This document shows positions 45,701 to 57,199 of a DNA stretch of 64,000 nucleotides, piece by piece; position 1 is the first letter of the stretch; the number at the start of each line of letters is the position of its first letter. The notes beneath the pieces are model-generated. The model was not told the DNA's origin. It ran no database searches and saw only the letters and a program-made list of their open reading frames with translations. Location: positions 1,922,001 through 1,986,000 of the forward strand of contig JAHRHY010000002.1 of the NCBI GenBank assembly GCA_019671135.1. The letters are read 5' to 3'. This DNA comes from Linnemannia hyalina (taxonomy: Eukaryota > Mortierellomycota > Mortierellomycetes > Mortierellales > Mortierellaceae). The position numbers were made by a program, and so were the translations under genes.

Positions 45701-46684
45701 TCACGTTTTCAAGGCAGGGATGATTTTCTAATGCTCAACTTTTATGTCTCCCATATCCGATCTTTTTTATCACTCATAGATGATCCCAAGTGTCCAAGCA
45801 TGTTTGACGGAGAAGGTTCTGTTCAGCAACTTTAGGTCCAAGGCTTCGTTGCTCGGATTCTTCAACAGCTCGGTTTCATCGGCCAAGGTGACTAAGGTGT
45901 CGGATGAGGACTGCGACAACGCATTGGGTCAGCTTCTTGACTACTTGGAAGACTCGCTCCCAGTCCTGTACGACTACTTGACGACCGAGGGAATGACAAT
46001 GGTGATTACTCGCCTCTGGAGGGAGATACTTATCACGATCGAGTCCCTCTTGGTGCCTCCACTTTCGACCGAGGTCTCTACGCGCACTCCCTTAACCGAG
46101 ATTGAGATGCACGTCGCTTTTAAGATTGTCGAGGTATGTGTGACTCGTGCTTCTGTGCCATTGCTCAAGCTCTTTTTGCATTTTCGTATTGCCTTTGATG
46201 AAGTGGAACGGTGATGGTTTAAGCTAATTCCTCGTGTTGTGTATGTTAAATTATCACGATTTAGTTCATCAAACTTTATTTGAATGGTGGTGATGCAGGC
46301 GATGGCTTCCCACTGAAGGTGCTGGAGATTCCCAAGTACAAGGACCTGTTGACTGTTCGTCCGATCTACGACTCGTCGAGCGAGGAGTTAATGGAGGAGT
46401 ACAACCGGTCGCTGTCTGTGCCAGGTCGGGGTCGACTGAATCGACAGCAGAGCGACTTCGAGCGCCGACCTGCGGGAGCGGCGGCCAAGAGACCAGGTCC
46501 TGGATCGATGACACCCAACCCAGAGACGGTGCTGAGGATCCTGAGGATGCGACAGGGCACGGCTGTGGAGGAGTTTTTGACGAGTGCGATTGAGACGCAG
46601 TCGCAGGCGCGTCAGGCCCGAGCCAAGGCGAAGCGGGAGCAGGTCCTGTACCAGAGACAGTTGATGAAGGACCAAGAGTACTAA
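39725..46684 (+). CDS. Munc13/UNC-13-like protein with MHD and C2 domains (Ync13-type)
   Basis: A membrane-traffic regulator; fungal relatives act in vesicle tethering at sites of exocytosis and endocytosis. Ten exons: 39725-42853, 42961-43161, 43270-43581, 43670-44025, 44145-44312, 44423-44537, 44646-44978, 45083-45658, 45780-46133 and 46265-46684; 1987 residues. The first 850 residues are Pro/Gly/Ser/Thr-rich and probably disordered, with PxP repeats. A MUN-like helical region follows (exons 2-7). Exon 8 has a C2 domain: FEVVIVSAERLLPMD, EKSDPYVVLS and INPRWNEVYE provide Ca-binding-type acidic residues. After it comes the second MHD region (DNALGQLLDYLEDSLPVLYDYL). Domain names are from the family pattern, not a search. 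Confidence 0.82.
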
Positions 46685-47056
46685 GTTTCTTTAGGTTGTT
46701 TGCAATAATATGATGCACCTTTTCTTTGTCCAGTCCCTGATCAAGCTCTTGCAATAGGCCGAATGTTTTCTATTTTTGGAACACACCCATCACCATCAGT
46801 GGAGGCCCCTTTATTATCGTTATCATCGTTAATATTGCGTTTGTCTTTTTTTTCATTTTCCGTTTATCACCACTCACTCACTCACTCACTCACTCTCACT
46901 CACTCACTCACTCATCAACCACCTCTTATCCATCCACTACACCCCTTCCTTCCTTCTATTCTTTCCTTTTTTCTCACTTACTCACACGTCTTCATCTCAT
47001 CTCAACCCATACTCTACCCAACAACCTCAACTGCAAACCTGACAGGCAAAAAAAAA
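46685..47056. other. Intergenic region with TCAC microsatellite
   Basis: No gene seen. A TCAC/CACT tetranucleotide tract at 46871-46914, then a pyrimidine-rich leader and an A run immediately before the GT49 start. Confidence 0.6.
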
Positions 47057-48928
47057 ATGTTCAAGTCTGGGAACAACTCGTCCTCGTTGCTCCCTTCGTC
47101 TGGGGCCTCGTCGCCGACTTACAGGTCCAACCATCCTATCGCCAAGGTCCTCAAGTCCAAGCCCGCAAAAACAATCCTTGTCGCCTACGTCGGCTTCTGC
47201 GCCCTCTTCACCCTTAAACACATCTTCTCCTACCACTCCCAGCCAAAGCCTATCGTATACAAGCACTTCGACCTTCAGCGCACATACGACGCCGGTAAGC
47301 CAGCAAGCAGCCTTGTTAACATATTGCACTCCAGTCGAATCAATCCATTTCCTATTTTCTTTCATCACATCAACTACAAGATTGAATTGAAACGCATTTG
47401 TGGTCAATGACTTAACCCCAACCGTCGATCATCATCTTCTTTCTGGCGTATAGATGCATCCTATTCGGTGGTGGCTAACTTGTCTTCAAGTGTGATTTTG
47501 TCAAAGATGTTTACCTTCCATACACCTGCCATTACCGACAGTATTCAGCCCTTCTACATCCGCTCGACCTCAACACCCAAGTCAGAGGACATCACCCTTG
47601 CGACCTTTGTACCCCAGGACGAACTCTCCGAACTGGCCTCTCTTGTGGAGCGTTATCCAGGTATTATATACATGAGATATCCCTCGCCATTTTTGCTTAT
47701 TCTTCTTCAGCATGATCGATAAGGGATTAACCGTTCAACAACCGCATTCGCTTTATTCTCTTGTACAGGTCCTATTTCGGCAGTGCTGCACATCGACCAA
47801 CCCTCAGATATCCCAGGAACACCCAGCCCGATCAAGCGTTTGTTGGCTATGAGGGCAAGCAACCCCAAAGTCCGGGAGCAGGTCGACATTCATCTGATAA
47901 CCACCCCAGCAACCCATCGACAGACCACCATTCAACAGCAAGCCAACCTCCATCGCAATCTGGCTCGATTCTTTGCCCGATCAGATTACGTCCTGTTGAT
48001 GGACTCGGACGGCTCACTGCCCATGACCAATGTGGCCAGGAGCTTTGAGCAGCACCCTCAGTGGATTGAGAAATTGAGAGCCGGAAACGTATTTGTCTTG
48101 CCTGGATTCAACGTCTCGACCACAGCTACATCGACTTTTCAGGATGATATGACTATCGCTGATGTCGGGCTGGTTCCCGCGCTGTCCGTTGCCAACTTGC
48201 CCGCAGACAAGGAGTCATTGTTGGGGTACATCCGAGAGGGCCAGGTGTCGCTTTCGGAAAAGACCTGGAAGAAGACGATCAGGAACGTGGACTTTAATGC
48301 ATGGGCTGGCCAGACACGGCTGAGTGCGATTCAAAACTACGACCCTTACTTCAGCCCGTCGGTAGTGATGCGGAGGGACAAGATGCTCTGGTGCCCTGAG
48401 AGATTCGGAGATAACCATGCGGCATGCATGTTTGAACTCTACCTGAGCGGAGCTGATTTCTGGGTGCTTCCCAATGACTTTACTGTCAATGCTGCAACCC
48501 GCCCCGAGAATGTTGTTTCTGACCGCGAGGTAAGTCTATTGCTGCTGTTATGTCCTGAGCAAGCGCGGTTGTCGTTGTTGTAAAGAAAAGGCTACCAACA
48601 ACTCCTTGTGTTATTTGCAATATTACCTTTTTCATCATTTTTAGCAAATGATCAACACTCGTTTGTACCAAAAGTTTCACGAGGAGTCGTGCTTGAAGCA
48701 TGCGCGTGCCTTCTATGCTGCTGGCGAGTGGGACTCTGACCGGGCGCGCCACTGCCGTATCAGTTGTCAAAAAGGTATGTTCTCTTGGATTCTCATTTGC
48801 CGAACTATTCTCTGTCTTTTGAAAATCTAGTCGTTTTTTGAAGTCCTTCAAGAATCATTCCAATAACAATTTATTATTTTGATGTTATAGTCCTTGCTGT
48901 TTGGGGTCTTGTTATCCGTCAAGCATAG
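47057..48928 (+). CDS. GT49 (LARGE/B4GAT1-like) glycosyltransferase, Golgi type II membrane protein
   Basis: Exons 47057-47294, 47454-47660, 47769-48529, 48645-48774 and 48891-48928 give 457 residues. A single membrane span near residues 36-56 (TILVAYVGFCALFTLKHIF) follows a short cytoplasmic tail. The lumenal domain has a DxD-like metal site in YVLLMDSDG and the GT49 landmark YDPYFSPSVVMRRD...CPERFGDNHAACMFEL, ending ADFWVLPNDFTVN. Family members transfer sugars such as glucuronate or xylose in the Golgi; the fungal acceptor is unknown. It is short for LARGE proteins and has only this one catalytic domain. Confidence 0.78.
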
Positions 48929-49159
48929 TGGCATGGTAGACAAAATGAATAAAAACACATTTTTCAGGGCACATTTATGCGGCCTGTTCCCCTTGCCCAC
49001 TGTCATCTAAATCAGGTGAGAAGATGGGCAATTAATTTCGCCTTGGCTTTTCCTTCCTTTTCTTTTCTTTTCTTATCCACGCACTCGTCTCGCTCCTCCT
49101 CAACATTCAACAACACCGACTCTCCACTGCCACGCAAAGAAAACAAACGACAACTACAT

Positions 49160-50527
49160 ATGAACTCAGCAAAATTGGCAACGACGATACAACGTTATCG
49201 ACAACGGGTCAAGCAAGAGTGGCCACGGCTTATCGTGGCCTTTGTCTCGCTCTACGGCATCTATTTTGCCGCCAACACCATTCTCACCACCACCGACCAG
49301 TTCAAATTCCTTGGCGCCCTCAACATCCGTAACGTATCGTCTTGTCCTTTCGCAGTCCTTGCTTCACACACACGGGCAACTCTACACACATACACAAGCA
49401 CACACACACACTTGTACGCCCTCTATTCCCTCACTCCCTATCTCTGACTCCCTCCTTTCCTCCCACTTTGGCACACCTGTTTGCCACCGATAGATAGAGG
49501 AGAACCACTTGCGAGCCAGGTATTACCCTTGCCAATAACGTTCGGGACCCCACAGATAACGCTCAACGACTACAGTCAAAACGATATTCTCCCGCAAGAT
49601 CCGACGCCACACCATACTACCCTCGCCAGCAACAGCAAGAACGGACACAATGAACGCAGCAGTAACGGTGGCATCCGCAATAACAACCACGCTGTCCCGT
49701 CAAGGCCAGGCAAGTCGCTCTTGAACCAAATCCGGATTTTGCAGAGCGCGACAAATCTTGAACTGGACTTTGAGGGCCAGACAGAGGCAGCGGCGATCTA
49801 CACGTTGCTTGTGATATCGTCATTGTCGATTGTGGACAACCTGATTGGGATTATGGTTGCGACGAGACGGTCGTTGAGATTGACGCAGGTGGCGTTTGCG
49901 ATTTGGTGTTTGAGGTTTCTTTTCCGTACACTGTCGTTGATCTCGGTTGGATTTATGCTGGCCGTCAGCGCCGAGTTTCGTCGGAACGATTTGCCAGGCC
50001 TGATTACGCCTTCTCTTCAACAACAACAACCACTCCATCCCAATTCGACGAACATTGACGGGAGTGGAGGAGGAGGACCAGACTTTGGTGAGAGGGAGCA
50101 GTCAACGATGTACACGATTACGGCGCTGGAAATTATTGTGGCGATTGTTCACGGATGGTCGTTGTTGGTGTTGATTCGGGATCTCAGAAACCAACCACGT
50201 CCCAGAACTGTGCTTGTCAGAGTTTGGGCATGGTTCTGTGGAACTAGGTTTGGAGACCGACTTGGCTTGAGTCGGTACCAGAACTACAGCCCTTACCTGA
50301 ATGTTGTAGGAGGAGGGGTTGGTGGTGGTAGTGGTGGCGTAGGGGCAGGAGGAGAAGGTGGTGTGTGGGATAGGGAGATTGCGGCCAGTCTTGGGCTGAA
50401 CAGCGGTCTGTTGAGCAGCGGAAGCAGCATACGGAGTGTTGCAGTCTCTGCGCCAGAGATGGGTGTTGTCCCTGGACGGTCCAGAGCATCGAGCATTAGT
50501 AGCTTTTGCAGTGCTGAGAAACTGTGA
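49160..50527 (+). CDS. Four-span membrane protein of unknown function
   Basis: I join exon 49160-49328 to 49494-50527 (GTAACG donor, GATAG acceptor), 400 residues; a donor five bases later breaks the frame. Hydrophobic spans occur near residues 24-42, then in the second exon at AAIYTLLVISSLSIVDNLIGI, at VAFAIWCLRFLFRTLSLISV and at ITALEIIVAIVHGWSLLVLI. The loop between the third and fourth spans is Gln/Gly-rich, and the C-terminal tail has a Gly/Val tract and Ser-rich end, probably cytosolic. No family recognised. A CA-rich stretch lies inside the intron. Confidence 0.55.
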
Positions 50528-50800
50528 GGGCAGGCCACAAATAGCATTTGAATCACGTGACTTGTACGAACTAAGAATAATGTTTTTTCTTCTGGTTTGT
50601 GGCCACATCATACTGTTTAAACATACCAGCGTCAACTGATACGTCTCACTACCAAAAAAGGATCTACGGTGGCAAAGAACCATTGAACCTTCTCGCGTCC
50701 ATAAAAACTGCCAACAGAATTCGTCCTTCCTTCGTTCTTCAATCTCCCAGTCCCTTACAAACACTCCTCCTCCTCCTCCTCTTCCTCCTTCTCCTCCAAG

Positions 50801-51907
50801 ATGAAGCCCCAGTTGAACCAGAAGCTTCAAGGCCGAAACCGCGGTCTTAACAACAACAATACCAACGCTCCTGCCGACCCAAACAAGCCCGCTGTCCCAA
50901 GAATGCTCAGACGCATGACACGACAATCGTTCATGGACGTCGATCTCCAGTATCTCCTCCGATGTGACCCCTCCACCCCGGATCCCTTTGAAAACTCGTC
51001 TCCTATCCTCTCGGACCCACCATCCTTGTTCCGCCCACTGCCACCTGTGGCTGCTGCTGCTCAGGCAATTGCTCAAGGTGCGGCACCGTGGTCTTTCCAC
51101 GAGGCTGCTCGACTCCAAAAGGAGCAAGAAGACCTTCGAGTTCAATATTTGCAATTCCTGCACCAGCTCCATCTGGCGAACCCCCATGGATTCCTTGCCC
51201 ACATGAACACGTTCGCAACCGAGTACCCCCAAGAGTTCCTTCAACTGCAGTCATACATCAAATTCCAGGAACACCAAGCTCATCAACGTCAAGTCGAGCA
51301 GCGACAGAAGGAGGAATTGGTCCAATATCAGATGGAGCTGGAAAGACGCAACAAGGCTGAACAGGACCTGCGACAATTTCAAGAATTTCAAGAGCTTCAA
51401 CTCCAAAAGGAGGAACAGAATCGACAGGAGGAGCTGCTGCAGAGTTGGTTGATCCGCCGCCAGCAGACAAGGGCTAGCTACAAGAAGGAGATGGACCTGG
51501 CGGATTTGTTCACGCTGGCTTTTCAGAGGGACCGGCAGCTTGTTGGCAAGGTCACCTCGAGCCCGGGAGGGATTGATATGGTGTTGACCCCTCAGCAGCA
51601 ATTTGAGTTTGGACAGTTCTTGCAGGCGAACCAGATGGAAGAGGAAAAGAAGCGCAAGGACGCATTGTTGTTGGAAAGTTTTGGATTGCACCAGTCGTCA
51701 TCAAGTGCTAGTGGTTTTGGTGGCGGTGTTGGGGGAGGAGGAAGACTGTTTGGCGGAATGGGTGGCAACGGTGGTTGGGGTGGTGCCAATAGTAGTCTTG
51801 GTGGAGGAGGGTTCTCCAAGACGAATGAGCCGGTGTCGCTTGGATCAAACGACGGTCTTCGCCGCAGCGGTCGCAACCAGAACCGCGCCACGCCCCGATA
51901 CCGCTAA
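50801..51907 (+). CDS. Gln-rich coiled-coil protein of unknown function
   Basis: Single-exon frame of 368 residues. Basic N-terminus, then a central Gln/Glu coiled coil (about residues 105-235), then a Gly-rich tract (about 300-345) and a basic end (GLRRSGRNQNRATPRYR). No catalytic motif. Pyrimidine-rich leader before the start supports transcription. It could be a scaffold or nucleic-acid-binding protein; that is only a guess from composition. A long minus-strand frame across 50102-51244 is treated as a shadow. Confidence 0.55.
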   Translation: MKPQLNQKLQGRNRGLNNNNTNAPADPNKPAVPRMLRRMTRQSFMDVDLQYLLRCDPSTPDPFENSSPILSDPPSLFRPLPPVAAAAQAIAQGAAPWSFHEAARLQKEQEDLRVQYLQFLHQLHLANPHGFLAHMNTFATEYPQEFLQLQSYIKFQEHQAHQRQVEQRQKEELVQYQMELERRNKAEQDLRQFQEFQELQLQKEEQNRQEELLQSWLIRRQQTRASYKKEMDLADLFTLAFQRDRQLVGKVTSSPGGIDMVLTPQQQFEFGQFLQANQMEEEKKRKDALLLESFGLHQSSSSASGFGGGVGGGGRLFGGMGGNGGWGGANSSLGGGGFSKTNEPVSLGSNDGLRRSGRNQNRATPRYR

Positions 51908-52134
51908 GTTATTTTCACACCTCTTTACCTTATTAAAGACTTTTCTTTCTTCTCTCCTTTTTTCTTTCCTTCATTCCTTCGTTCCTTCTCTTCCTTCCTT
52001 CTCTTCCTCTCTCCCTTCTCTCCCTTCTCTCCTTTCTCTCCCTTCAACTGTCCTCTTTCGCGATCACACTTACATCCACACTCAACTCCACTTCTCTCCC
52101 CTTCGACACTCACCCTGCCCTTCAACTCGTCACA

Positions 52135-54949
52135 ATGAACGCCATCACAGCCCTGCAGTTCTACATCGACAAGATGCTCACCGACACCCCCGGGATGAAG
52201 GTCCTCCTCCTCGACGCAGAGACTGTAAGCAAGCACACTCACTCTCTCACACACACACACAACCACAACCGCACTCTCCCCCCTCCTTGAGTGCCTGCCT
52301 GCCTGCCATTCGGTTGCGTCATAATTCTACAACTAAACTAATTCAACAAACACTGTCATTACACACGGCCACGTAGACACCCATCATCTCAATGGTCGCT
52401 ACGCAATCGCACCTGCTCCAGAAGGAGACCTACCTCGTTGACCGGATCGAGAACAACTCGCGGGACAAGATGCGGCATTTGAAGTGTGTTTGCTTCCTTC
52501 GGCCCACGTCCGATTCTCTCGAGAAGTTGATTCAGGAACTGCGGGATCCTTGTTATGGCGATTACTATCTCTGTATGTCTGAGTGTTTGCACAGACATAT
52601 TTCTCTTTGGAAAGAGCTATAGAGTGAAAGAAAAAAGCGAGAACTAACCACAGACCTGATCTTTTGACGTGATGGCGAAGATTTTAGTAACCGCATCAAG
52701 AAGACGGCTATCGAGCGGCTTGCAGAGATGGACGAACATGAAGTCGTGCGGGAAGTTCAGGTACACACTCGGCCCAGCTCAAACCGAGGAATGTGAGCTG
52801 CTGGATGACAACATAAATTCAACGGCGACCATATCATGAATAATGTGTATTCAACGAAACACGGTTGAAAACGAAGCGCATGCCGCCATGTCTCCAAGTA
52901 TTGCAGAGTATACGACCTAATTTCTCACACCTTACCCCATGGGCGAACAATAGGAGTTCTACGCGGACTACTATGCGATCAACCCCGACTGCTTCTCGAT
53001 CAACATGGACCCAGAGACGACACCCCTCTACGGTGACTCGTTCACTTCCTGGGATACCACTAGCTTCACTAGGACAGTCGATGGACTCATGGGTCTTTTG
53101 CTCTCGTTGAAAAAGAAGCCCTTGATCCGGTATCAGAAGCAGAGCGCCATGGCCAAGCGTCTTGCCACCGAAGTCCAGGTACATTACAGCTCCCTGTCAA
53201 TTTCTTGCTCTGTCGCATTCTTTTGTTCGATGTCACTCATTCTATACTGGCGACGAACGTATCTGTAATAGTTCCAAATCCAGCAGGAGGGGCAGTTGTT
53301 TGATTTCAGAAAATCGGATACGTCACCTATCTTGCTAGTGCTGGACCGCAGGAACGATCCAGTGACGCCGTTGCTTTCTCAATGGACATATCAGGCCATG
53401 GTCCATGAGCTGATCGGTATCAGGAACGGAAGAGTCGATCTCTCAGGCGTACCAGACATCAAACCTGAGCTCAAAGTAATCTTGCCGCAAAGTTCTCGAA
53501 AAAAACATGTTGTCAGAAGATTGTGGTCCCAATAATGAAATATGTCAGACTAACGCCCCAGTTAATATTACCAATGTTATTCAACACATCATAGGAAATT
53601 GTATTGTCGTGTGATCAGGACTCATATTTCCAAAAGAACATGTTTCTGAACTTGGGAGATCTGGGCGCGAACATCAAGAGCTATGTGGACGAGTACCAGA
53701 CAAAGACAAAGTCCAACATGAACATCGAGTCAATTGCAGATATGAAGCGTTTTGTGGAAGATTACCCAGAGTTCAGGAAGTTGTCCGGTAACGTCTCAAA
53801 ACATGTCACCCTTGTTGGCGAGCTCAGTCGCTTGGTCGATCAGGGAAACATCCTGGAGGTTTCTGAGTTAGAACAGAGCCTGGCCTGCTCAGATTCGCAT
53901 AATAATGACCTGAAGGTACGTGTGCGTTTAGTCCGCTATTGTGTTTCCTATGTACATGCATGGAAAGGTTAACATGGTCATTAATTATTAGTGTATATAC
54001 TGAATTACTATACTTAGAACCTGCAAAGACTGATCAGCAGCCCGAAGGTCAGTGATGCGAGCAAGATTAGACTGGTTCAACTCTATGCCCTGCGTTACGA
54101 AAAGTTTCAGGGAAACGCAGTCGCCTCCTTGATCGACCTCCTGTACAAGAATGGCCTCAGTGAACGAGAGATCAGCGTAAGTTCACGGAGGATACCAAAT
54201 AGCACTTGAGATCAATATATGACCGAGTTTTCTCTGGTAGCATACTTACGCTCGTCTAAATATTATGACTCATAGACGTTGGATACGCTCATGCAATATG
54301 GCGGATCTTCGCAGAGACAGGACGATCTGTTTTCGAATGAAAGCATCCTCTCAAGAGGACGCAGCGCCTTGAAAGGACTCAAAGTACAGCACGACCGTCT
54401 TTTCTCGCATTCGTCAATGCGCTTTGCATTATCGCTCCAACACTGATGACTGGATATACTTTCTACTGTTTTTCGATATCATAGGGCGTTGAAAACGTGT
54501 ATACACAGCATCAGCCTCAGTTGGGCCAGATCTTGGAACTGCTACTGAAGATGCGGCTAAAGGAAACAAGCTATCCATTTGTTGAGGGAACAACAAGTAG
54601 GGACAGGCCTCAGGATATCATTGTATTCATGGTGGGTGGCGCCACCTTTGAAGAGGCGAGATATATCTCTATGCTCAATGCTACCACTCCAGGTGCCCGT
54701 ATCATCCTCGGTGGAACTACCATTCACAACAGCCGAAGGTAACTACCGTATCGTGCTGAAATTGTGTGGTATTATAAATCGATGAGTTTTTCGCAAGCGA
54801 ACGAACCCCACATACTCACACCCCCTCCTTTTACAATTTTCGTTTGTAGCTTCATGCAGGAACTAGTGCGTGCACAGAGGACAACGATACCCGGCCAAGG
54901 TTCTGACGCTGTCCGCGATCGAAGAACGCAAGGAGGCATCCAGCTTTGA
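52135..54949 (+). CDS. VPS45: SM-family protein VPS45
   Basis: Sec1/Munc18-type regulator of SNARE assembly at the trans-Golgi and endosome. Ten exons: 52135-52224, 52377-52572, 52681-52760, 52954-53178, 53272-53475, 53595-53915, 54018-54176, 54276-54383, 54485-54738 and 54850-54949; 578 residues, the usual VPS45 length. Marks are [10 protein letters not shown], a YYLYFSN junction across exons 2-3, [32 protein letters not shown] and LGGTTIHNS. The acceptor for exon 3 is GAAG rather than the later TTTAG, because it restores the conserved YF.SN. Frame holds at every junction. Confidence 0.93.
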
Positions 54950-57199
54950 TCGCCAAATTTGTTCCCCGTTCCCAAACAGAGAGAATAAAAAATCGTTATA
55001 TTTGCATTTTATTGAGCTATTGTTACCTTACTAGCTAGTCTCTAGCTATAGCGGTAGTAGTAGCGTCTTTTAGCAAGACCTGCTTTTTGCGTCCCCGCTC
55101 CGAAGATGGTTATAAACATCCATCCGCATGGCAAGCAGCAACGCCTCATAGATCACATCCACTCCTTCACTTTCTTCTAGTCGTCAAGAACGCCGCGTTC
55201 AATCGGTCGAATATTTTTCAAGACTCGGAGGCGACCTTGCGGTGTGCTTTTGGGACATATCTATCGCACTCTAAACATATGTGCCCGATCGTCAGGGCAT
55301 TGTCTGCCCCATAGGCTCCTGTCAACTTGGTGGTAGTCGTAGGCGAGGGTGGTTGCTGTGGCTGTTGTCCCTTCTCGCTTTTCCTTGGTGATGACATTGC
55401 CTTGTCTCTGTTTTCCTGTTTGTCGATCATGACCGTCCGAGATAACCGCGATACCCATTGACGTCTCACATTTTGTTCCTTTGACGTTGGCTCTGTCGTG
55501 GGCGCCGTTGTCGTAGTTGTCGTAGTTGTCGTAGTTTTCACCTTCGCCATTACAGCCAGCATTCCCGTCGTAGTTGGTACGTTGACATTGGGTTTCCGCC
55601 TTGTCGACGATTGCTGTTGTGATAGCGGTTTAATGGTAAACTCCCGGACGTATAGCAACTAGTCCCCGATCTGGATACCCTTGTTGAGATAGATCGTGGC
55701 CAGCAACGTCTTTGAATAACCCCAGCCTCTATATTGCGCACGCTGGCCTGGATCACCTTCACGCCATAAAGCCTCCTAAAGCCATCTGATTTCCACGTCC
55801 TACCCTAATGTCCCTTCGCCGTCGTTGTCGCTGCTGTTGTCGCCCTAATAGTACACGTCATCACTTTCCTGCCACCGTCCTCTTGACTCCAGGCTGCAGC
55901 CATTGCTTTGTACTCGTCTGTGAACTATCCCTCCACCAGGGGGCCTTCTGCCAGTCGAGTTTGGCACGGTTGAATGAAATCAAGTTAAAGAATGCTTCAA
56001 TCGCGGTGCCGGCGTTGCCGTCGAGAGACCTTGGATTAGCCCGTATACAGGCTGGGAGGAGGTCGACAAAGACGCGTCGGGCTGCAACGGGGAACTGAGT
56101 ATATGCCTAGTAGGAACCACCTTCCTGATATTGGTAGCGGCGTATTTGGATTGGGGATCTGTGAACGGACCAGAGAGGCTTGGCTAACTGACCTCTTTGA
56201 TGAGAGGCGAGCTATCAGTCTCCGTTACAAGCTCACCGAGAGGCGAGGCGTCGACTGTGTCGCTATCGAGTTCTGGGAGTTCCTGAAGGTGTCGCATTCG
56301 ATGGAATCTCAACCGCGCAAATCGTTCAGACGAGGTATCCGTCAACTGTCCCACGTCCAATTTAGCCGCCGGCCTTGTTCGAGCCATCTGCTTGGAGATC
56401 TTGACATTGTGTCTGGCCTTGCGTGTAGCGATGGTAAATGTCCACTCGTTGACCGACTAGGACCCTGCTTTCCATGCGCCTGACGATTTGGAGGAGGATG
56501 CGATCCGTTTGTTGTCGTTGAGCGTCTTGTGCGGTAGTGTAGTAAGGTCGATGACGAAGGCGGTATGATTTACGCGTTTGTTGGACATTGGTCGTTGGGA
56601 GTATGCTACTTCCTGACGTCCCGTTGGTGTTCCATCTGTTTCCCCCGCTGTCGTCGTCGTATTCTCCATTGTGATCACCCTACTCTCCGTTGAATGACGC
56701 TCCTTGAGAGGTATCGTGAGCGAAACGACGAGGAGAGGTGTTAGTGACATTATTGTTCAGTTTATGCCGCTTGTACCTCTCCTTGCTTCGAACTCCAACT
56801 TCTTCAAACCGGGTAACATGGATGGAAGAGAAGAGGATAAAGGTGTGGTTGTGAGGAAAGGCTCCCTGCTCTTCAAACTTCCTGACGATTATTAAGACAA
56901 CACGGTGCCATGCAGACACTGGGTGGTGTACAGATTCAGGATGTCCAGCCGTATTCTTGACGTCAGGAGCTATAGGTGAAGTAGTGTGGAAAGTCGGCGG
57001 GGGAGGTGTGAGGGCGGTGAGTCAATGGTCATATGAAATGAGTTTGTGATGGACTGGGAAAGTAAGAATGGTAAAAGAGATGATGCCTACATGGGGCTGT
57101 TGAACGCCAATTCTTCTTAAGGGTGAAAGTGGGAGGCACCATTATCTTTGACAGTACTGCATTGCCTTGTATTAGTTCGTCCCAAACTAACAGCGTCCT
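54950..57199. other. 2.2 kb without an intact gene; decayed coding sequence
   Basis: The left end is the VPS45 3' region. The rest has short minus-strand frames that look like coding sequence but are broken by stops and frame changes (see the pseudogene entry at 55218-56919). The plus-strand frames look like shadows. A CGTAGTTGT nonamer repeat sits at about 55510-55540. Confidence 0.4.
55218..56919 (-). pseudogene. Probable decayed gene, family not recognised
   Basis: On the minus strand protein-like segments occur in order: HHPVSAWHRVVLIIVRKFEE (near 56920), MSNKRVNHTAFVIDLTTL (near 56590), a segment after an in-frame TAG at 56451 (SVNEWTFTIATRKARHN), and a stretch in another frame containing FVDLLPACIRANPRSLDG then IEAFFNLISFNRAKLDW (near 56060-55960). 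Finally there is a Thr-rich, Gln-rich end (55658-55218). Stops and frame changes between them suggest a pseudogene; unspliced introns could explain some breaks. Confidence 0.3.

Noticed and set aside
50102..51244. Minus-strand 380-residue open frame
   Set aside because: It overlaps two better-supported plus-strand genes, is low-complexity and has no motif.
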